Source: Paraglomus occultum (lineage: Eukaryota; Glomeromycota; Glomeromycetes; Paraglomerales; Paraglomeraceae). From it: 37,984 nucleotides of DNA. The position numbers were made by a program, and so were the translations under genes. The stretch spans positions 1 through 37,984 of the forward strand of contig CAJVPJ010000172.1 of assembly GCA_910592205.1 (NCBI GenBank). The letters are read 5' to 3'. This document shows positions 32,702 to 37,984 of this stretch, one piece after another. Below the pieces are notes generated by a model that was not told the DNA's origin, made no database searches, and was given only the letters and a program-made list of their open reading frames with translations. Position 1 is the first letter of the stretch. Each line of letters starts with the position of its first letter.

Positions 32702-35008
32702 ATGATGAACGCCTCGCATGTTTCTTCAACGGGTCGTCGTACTCAGACTAAACGTAAACCTCGTATCACTCCGTCTGCAAAATTGGATCTTAATGGGGAT
32801 CAACAGTATACAACTCGTAATCAGACATTATCTCCTTCACACAGTCTAGCGACTACGCCTATTGTCGCTTCCAATATAACAGCGAGCCCACCTAAAATTT
32901 CGCGTAGTCGTCCTTCAAGTTACTCCGATAAAGACAAGGCAAAATCTGATGACGGTTTCCATTCAGATTCTGATAAAGAGAGCAACCATTCCAACATAAG
33001 CATACGTCAAGGCAAAAAATATCCTGCCAGATCTTCTTCATTAAACAAATTGGAACCTTCTGCGCGCATACGTGCTAAAACTTCTTCAGGAAGTATGTCA
33101 GAGAACGTAAAGATAGGAAACGCTACGAGCACTGTGTCTAGTCGATCAACAACGAATGATAGAAGTGCAGAGGAAGCCAAACAGGAGAGGAAGGTAAGTC
33201 ATGTCGCCACGAGCCTACCAGAACCGAAAGGTTTCACGGCAATTTGATGGGAAGGTCTGAAACTGTGAATCTGACATGCTGGTATTAAAAATACGGATCT
33301 TACAGCCATCATTTGTTTGTTCCGTGCGATAGATAGCGGATTTAGAAATATCCATCAAGTCTCTCATGAAAATTAACGCAGAGTTGGATGAAACAAACAA
33401 GAAACAAGTGATTGAAATTCAGGAATTAAAACGAAAACTTCGAATGTAAGCTTTTGAATATACTACTTTTCTGTGTACTCCGCATTCTCGTTTCTTACAG
33501 TTTATCCAAATACTCTCATTTAGGTCTGATACGTTTATGTTTGAGATATACGACGCAACAGAAGAAGATTGTGTATCCACGCCATCATCCGAGGTAATTC
33601 TGACGCAAGCACAGACGCCATGTAGTGACTGTAGGCGCATAGATCTTTATTCAAAGTTGTAAACCTAATTTTGCTCCCACTCTCGGGAATCTTTATATGA
33701 CTCTTTATATGCATCTTCTTTGGCCCAACTCTGGTCTTTTCTCGTTCTGTTTTCACATGATATTGAAGTATGTACAGCTGGATTTCGCGGAAACACAAAA
33801 AGATAATGATATACGGTTTCGACGGATATGTTTGGCTATTGATGAGATGTTACAAACGGGGAAGGCTGCTCTTGAACACACACTGAAAATTGGTGGGACC
33901 CGAGTCTTAACTGAAGCACAGATGAGTGAGTTCAAACTTGATGACATTAAAAGCTTTTCCATTAACCGTTATCGTACAAATGTTCTAGTCTAACAATTTG
34001 TTTGACACAGATATAACGGACACTTTATTCCCTGATAAGCATAATGATGTTGACTCGAAAACTATAGGTGACACGCACTCGGAAGCAGTTTCTGGTAGAC
34101 GAACACCTACTCTTGTACCAGATTCAGTACCAACTCGATCTCGTTCGCTGGATATTACGAAACGTAAAAACAACTCAAATGAAACGCGTCGATCGAGGAA
34201 TTCAATGAAAACGTTTGCTTCATCTGACAATTTAATCCTAGCCAATTCAACACAAAATAAATTATCAAAGTTCGATCATGACCCACCTGACACTTCTGCT
34301 ACTTCTACATCTGCAGAATCGAATGTACAAACCCCTTTGTCATCCAACGAGTCATCTATATCGGTTGATTCGACGCACGAGTTCCAATCATCGCGGGACA
34401 TTCGAATTCGTGCAATTATCGATGAGTTGTTAGTTATTGTTAAACACCCGTCAAACACGAATAGTCTCACCCCTCCTCAAACGCCTGGACGGGATGGTCT
34501 TGGATGGCTTTTATTGAACCAGGATGTTAAGCCGACCTACTTCACCCATAGAGCCAATAGCGGAATAGTAGAATCGTCGCCCGCCATTCCGTTGTTGCAC
34601 GAATTACAAGATCTCTTGGGGTATAAAAATGATGCAATAGACGACAGAAAAGAGACGAAAAATCATCGTACGAATATGCCTCCTATGGATGTGGGTAAGA
34701 TTCACATTACGCCGCCTGATGAAGAACATTTGAATGGAGATAATAATCGCATAATGAAAGGAGTGAATGCGACTTCGCGAATGGGAAATCTAAATCAGAA
34801 GCAGAAATTAATACGACGGCGCTCCTCACCGTCATTTCGAGCTTCCGAGGAAAGAATGAATACCGTTAGTGAACGAATTGGAAAGGGTCTATCATTATCA
34901 GGTAGTCTGAAGATAATAATAGACGAGGAGGATGAGGGAGAAGTAAATAAGGGGATATCGTGGATGTCATCGTTAAGATTTCTGTCTCCATGGAAGGCTG
35001 CTGATTAA
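32702..35008 (+). CDS. Unrecognised Ser-rich coiled-coil protein (606 aa)
   Basis: Five exons keep one frame: 32702-33193, 33333-33445, 33524-33593, 33778-33925, 34011-35008. Residues 1-164 are disordered and Ser/Lys/Arg-rich (TGRRTQTKRKPRITPS; SDKDKAKSDDGFHSDSDKES). A coiled coil follows at about 165-202 (LMKINAELDETNKKQ, then VIEIQELKRKLR). Exon 4 adds a helical segment (RFRRICLAIDEMLQTGKAAL). The long last exon is again Ser/Thr/Asn-rich, with a hydrophobic-containing patch IRAIIDELLVIVKHP and the end GISWMSSLRFLSPWKAAD. There are no enzyme motifs, signal peptide or membrane helices. A cytoskeletal or scaffold role would be a guess from the coiled coil alone. The start could lie further upstream; a second ATG is 3 nt downstream. 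Confidence 0.7.
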
Positions 35009-35400
35009 AGAGAAGATTAATTGTTAAAGAATGATACGGAGGCAGACAATAGGAAGAATCAAAAACATTGTAGGAAGTAATGTGAAATAAGACAAAGGTA
35101 TAATTGGATTGATTGTCAAAAGACATTTTTGCAGGATTGTTGTTCGAGGTAATGCAAATTTATGTATAATTCAAATATTAAAAAGAAAAGAAAGCGAGCA
35201 AGAAAGTCGAAAATTTTTCATAGTATTCTTTCTTCTCTAATTAGATTATAGTTAATTGGGCTTTGTCGAATGTGTGGATGAGGAATAGACGTTTGAGTAA
35301 AGGACAGTCTTTCGGCATATTTTTGCTCCAAAATACATTCTACTTGTTTGTCGATTCGTAAATCACGCTTTGTAGATAAGTTCTAATCTTCCTTCAATAA
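35009..35400. other. 3' flank of the 606-aa gene
   Basis: AT- and GA-rich, no coding frame. An AATAAA-like site (TCAATAAATGG) lies at about 35394-35402. Confidence 0.4.
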
Positions 35401-35547
35401 ATGGCGCAATGCAAAAAAAAGTTTATAGCAATCACAGATGACGTTGTGACTAGAATTACCGGTGTTAAGGCTCTAACCGACAATGATTGTAGATACGTTA
35501 TATTATCAGATGTCAACGATGAGGTAGAACACTTTCAGGTCAGGTGA
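35401..35547 (+). CDS. Possible 48-aa small protein
   Basis: An ATG-started frame of balanced, coding-like composition: MAQCKKKFIAITDDVV, then VKALTDNDCRYVILSDVND and EVEHFQVR before TGA. A GTCAGG directly after ...HFQ could be a donor, with an acceptor at TTTCAG about 35625, which would end the protein three residues later. It might be the first exon of a lost gene. No family recognised. Confidence 0.35.
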   Translation: MAQCKKKFIAITDDVVTRITGVKALTDNDCRYVILSDVNDEVEHFQVR

Positions 35548-37470
35548 CCGAAATTGATGAGATTATCGTTAATGCATATTAGTATTCCGAAATAGGTGAA
35601 CAATGATCATACTATATTTCAGACTGGAATATAGAATAAATAATTTGGAGAACAATGTATTTTAATGACTTATAAAATGATGTGGACGCACTGTATTGTG
35701 TATACGTATAACAATTCAGCTGAGACTCAAGAATTAATTATTGATGTCTTGATCTCTAAGGTAGAATTATCAGTAGTCATATTCCCATTGCAATTAATAC
35801 AGTGAAATGTAATTAGTACATCACCAAAAAGCAGATGAACAATTTCACACCAAGGTTACACTCGATCAGATCACTTGAAGATTCAATCAAAATCTACGTA
35901 GTCTTACACATCTGCGTCAGTTAAGCGCAGATCAACTCGGTCTACTACTGCCTCGTCCGCGGTAAAGTATTAAACTCACGCTCACATGTCGTATTTAAAC
36001 TATTTGAATAAAATCTTACATTGGACATTTCTTTTGTCTAATCTGGTTCTTCCAGCGTCCGCCTAATATAAAACTATACCTTGTTCGAACTTTCATGTGA
36101 CAACAACGTCTTGATCAAAAAGTTTGTTTAACTATAATTCAAAAGTGTTGTATTACAAATAAAGTATTGCTATCAGTAGAGGACAAGGATAATGTTCACA
36201 ATGCATTTAAAATGTTATACTCTGGTAAAACAGACCTAGCAAATATATTGTTTGTAAAATTCCACACAAGTGTTTTGCACCAATATACTTATCAAAGAGG
36301 CTAAGAAATGACGTAATGTAATGACTACCCTTTTTAGTCTGTAAGTTAGTCATGGGTAGCGCTTACTTGCTTACGTTATTGTATTGTACAGATATCAAGT
36401 ATACTATTCTGTAGATGTCTATGTTTTCTCCGTATCTTTAAAATCTGCCTTTAGGTAAAGTTACTGTACATTGAACTACCGATGCACAAAATTTTAAATG
36501 AAAATATTAGCACAAATGTTATTTCTCGGATTGTAATTATCTTAACTGTTAAAAGTTTGATGTGTTAAAAGTTGGATGGATTTATTGTATAGAAGACAAC
36601 AAAGAAACGGCTGTTTACGAACTATCAAACAAGGAGACCACAAGTGTATATTCACTTGTTAAAATTTTAAATAGAATATTTTGAGTATAACAAATATAAA
36701 CGACATCGCAATATTATGAATACCTTGTATAACCATGATTCTATATGCCCCACAAATTGTTACTACTCCCCATGTGAAGCGTGTAACTGTTTGAAGTAGT
36801 TTACGATGGTTGGTTTAATATATCGATCTGGATCTAGTTTATTGCGTCTTGAACTGACTGTCTTGATAAAAAATTTTACCCGCACGGAGCATAGCTGAAC
36901 GGTCCGTACATGCTGTATAGCGGACTCGGTACTCCATTTATTAATTCGATCAGCAATGCAAGCATGCTTTGAAAAACGCCACACGGCAGATCTTTGGGAG
37001 CACAACGAATGAGCCCATAGTAATAGGGAATGAATTTAACAGCACCTGTCAACCTATCACAGAGAAAATAACTGCTTGGCAAGGAGAATCATGTTTCTAC
37101 TTGGCGGGTCGCAAACTTTATCTTACTGTCTTAATTAAATCAGCGATTACATGACTGTTAATCATGTCTATGAGCAAATGGATTTGGACATGAAAAATGG
37201 TTCACAATACTTGATGCTTGCGTATGCAACGAACGAACAGTTTGTATGTACATACATTGCTTATGTCAGCAGACATATTTGTTATTTCATTAGTCGATGT
37301 TGTGTAGCCAGCTTGCTTAATAACTTTTTATTAAATACGCCTTATTAAATTATAGTAATAGTTTATTGCCAACTAATTTAATATTAAGTGAGATCTCAGA
37401 TTAAGTTGTAATAATACTCTATCAGCAATAGGCATTCAGACTGACTGTGATATCATTTTCAAACATCACA
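35548..37470. other. Gene-poor stretch with one minus coding-like frame
   Basis: The minus frame 36876-37082 reads DRLTGAVKFIPYYYGLIRC, then KDLPCGVFQSMLALLIELI and SPLYSMYGPFSYAPCG, unusual for random AT-rich DNA, but no family or splice partners were found. The remainder shows nothing supportable. Confidence 0.3.
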
Positions 37471-37475
37471 TAGCG

Positions 37476-37486
37476 ATATATATATA
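37476..37486 (+). promoter_or_regulatory. TATA box of family copy C
   Basis: ATATATATAGA lies 39-49 nt before the copy C ATG, the same placement as in copies A and B. It is followed by GAGCGAGTCAGACAGCATA, which resembles copy A's GAGTGCGCCAGACACTATA. Confidence 0.55.
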
Positions 37487-37524
37487 GAGCGAGTCAGACA
37501 GCATACATATATCTTCTCCCCATT

Positions 37525-37972
37525 ATGTCTCTTAACACTGACCAAAGTAAAAACGCAACGCCTTTTCTAAAATCGACACGCGGTAGAAAACGCAAAACAC
37601 CTCCTAAAGACTTGGACCCGACGGGTCGCAACCATTTTATGGTGGTGGAGAAACGAAGAGTAACAGAAAAGAGAGCCGACGTCAAACGAGAGCAACGCCT
37701 TTCTAGCACAGTAGAACAAACAGTCAGTATTGTAAATGAGCCGACGCAAAAACCAGCCGCCAAACACGAGCATACAGACATTCTGACCATTAATATTGAA
37801 AGACAGGAGCTTGCACTCATGGTAATATTTACAACGAACGAATTTTATATTCAAGAACGTTGATATTGAAGATAAATATACTGTATTTATTTAGACAACA
37901 GAAGAGTTGAGGACCTATGCCAAATATATTGAAACGACGTTGAGTATCGTGAAAGCGGAATTGATTAATTAG
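37525..37972 (+). CDS. Small two-exon family protein, copy C (124 aa)
   Basis: Exons 37525-37821 and 37895-37972, with a 73-nt intron (GTAATA donor, TTTAG acceptor, phase 0). The protein starts MSLNTDQSKNATPFLKSTRG, with RGRKRKTPPKDLDPTGRNHF then MVVEKRR as the basic family signature. The middle has LSSTVEQTVSIVNEPTQKPA, like copy A's LPTVEDPADTVNELTQEQA. ELALM joins TTEELRTYAKYIETTL, ending VKAELIN. It has 99 + 25 residues. Compared with A and B the C-terminal tail differs after the helix. No signal peptide; predicted soluble and possibly nuclear. Function unknown. Confidence 0.68.
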
Positions 37973-37984
37973 AGCATTTATGAT

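Noticed and set aside
32357-32719. 120-aa minus open frame upstream of the 606-aa gene
   Set aside because: It is antisense to a pyrimidine-rich leader and overlaps the start of the better-supported plus gene; no family.
1-37984. CRISPR arrays, tRNA or rRNA genes, operons
   Set aside because: No regular repeat-spacer array, no tRNA cloverleaf with a recognisable B box and no rRNA sequence were seen; the genes are spliced eukaryotic genes.

Overview
The window is eukaryotic nuclear DNA. It is AT-rich, its genes carry many short spliceosomal introns (about 70-320 nt, GTAAGT-like donors, TAG/CAG acceptors), and long gene-poor stretches are littered with small inverted-repeat elements and decayed gene fragments. 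The gene content fits a fungus: Raptor/Kog1/Mip1, dynamitin, a CCDC124/Lso2-like ribosome factor, a sugar-lactone oxidase fragment, and a fungal-looking P450 fragment. An early-diverging, repeat-rich lineage such as Mucoromycota/Glomeromycotina is my guess; the sequence alone does not prove it.

Left part (1-9000): a short gene with a RAP1-type Myb domain and a broken tandem paralogue. These are followed by a gene graveyard: a poly-Q fragment, the FAD-binding half of a sugar-1,4-lactone oxidase, a decayed meiotic MER3/HFM1-type helicase fused almost directly onto it, and the C-terminal part of a cytochrome P450. Several small terminal-inverted-repeat (TIR) elements lie here and further right.

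A three-copy family of small two-exon genes is the main novelty. The copies are at 8165-8597 (-), 11366-11776 (-) and 37525-37972 (+), and encode proteins of 109, 111 and 124 aa. They share a basic RGRKR...D.TGR.H.M.V segment, one phase-0 intron directly after FAxM, a second exon starting TTE(Q/E)LR.Y, and a TATA box about 35-48 nt before the ATG. I recognise no known family.

Centre and right (15100-35008) hold the intact, expressed-looking genes: an aldo-keto reductase-like protein (8 exons) that has lost two of four catalytic residues; a CCDC124-like gene (6 exons, +) convergent with the TORC1 subunit Raptor (7 exons, -); dynactin p50/dynamitin (9 exons, -); and, divergent from it, an unrecognised 606-aa Ser-rich coiled-coil protein (5 exons, +). 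Pieces of the aldo-keto reductase gene recur at 26.8 and 28.6 kb. The genes do not form an operon-like pathway; they are ordinary housekeeping neighbours embedded in a repeat-rich landscape. All exon structures come from reading splice signals and keeping the frame, with no transcript evidence.
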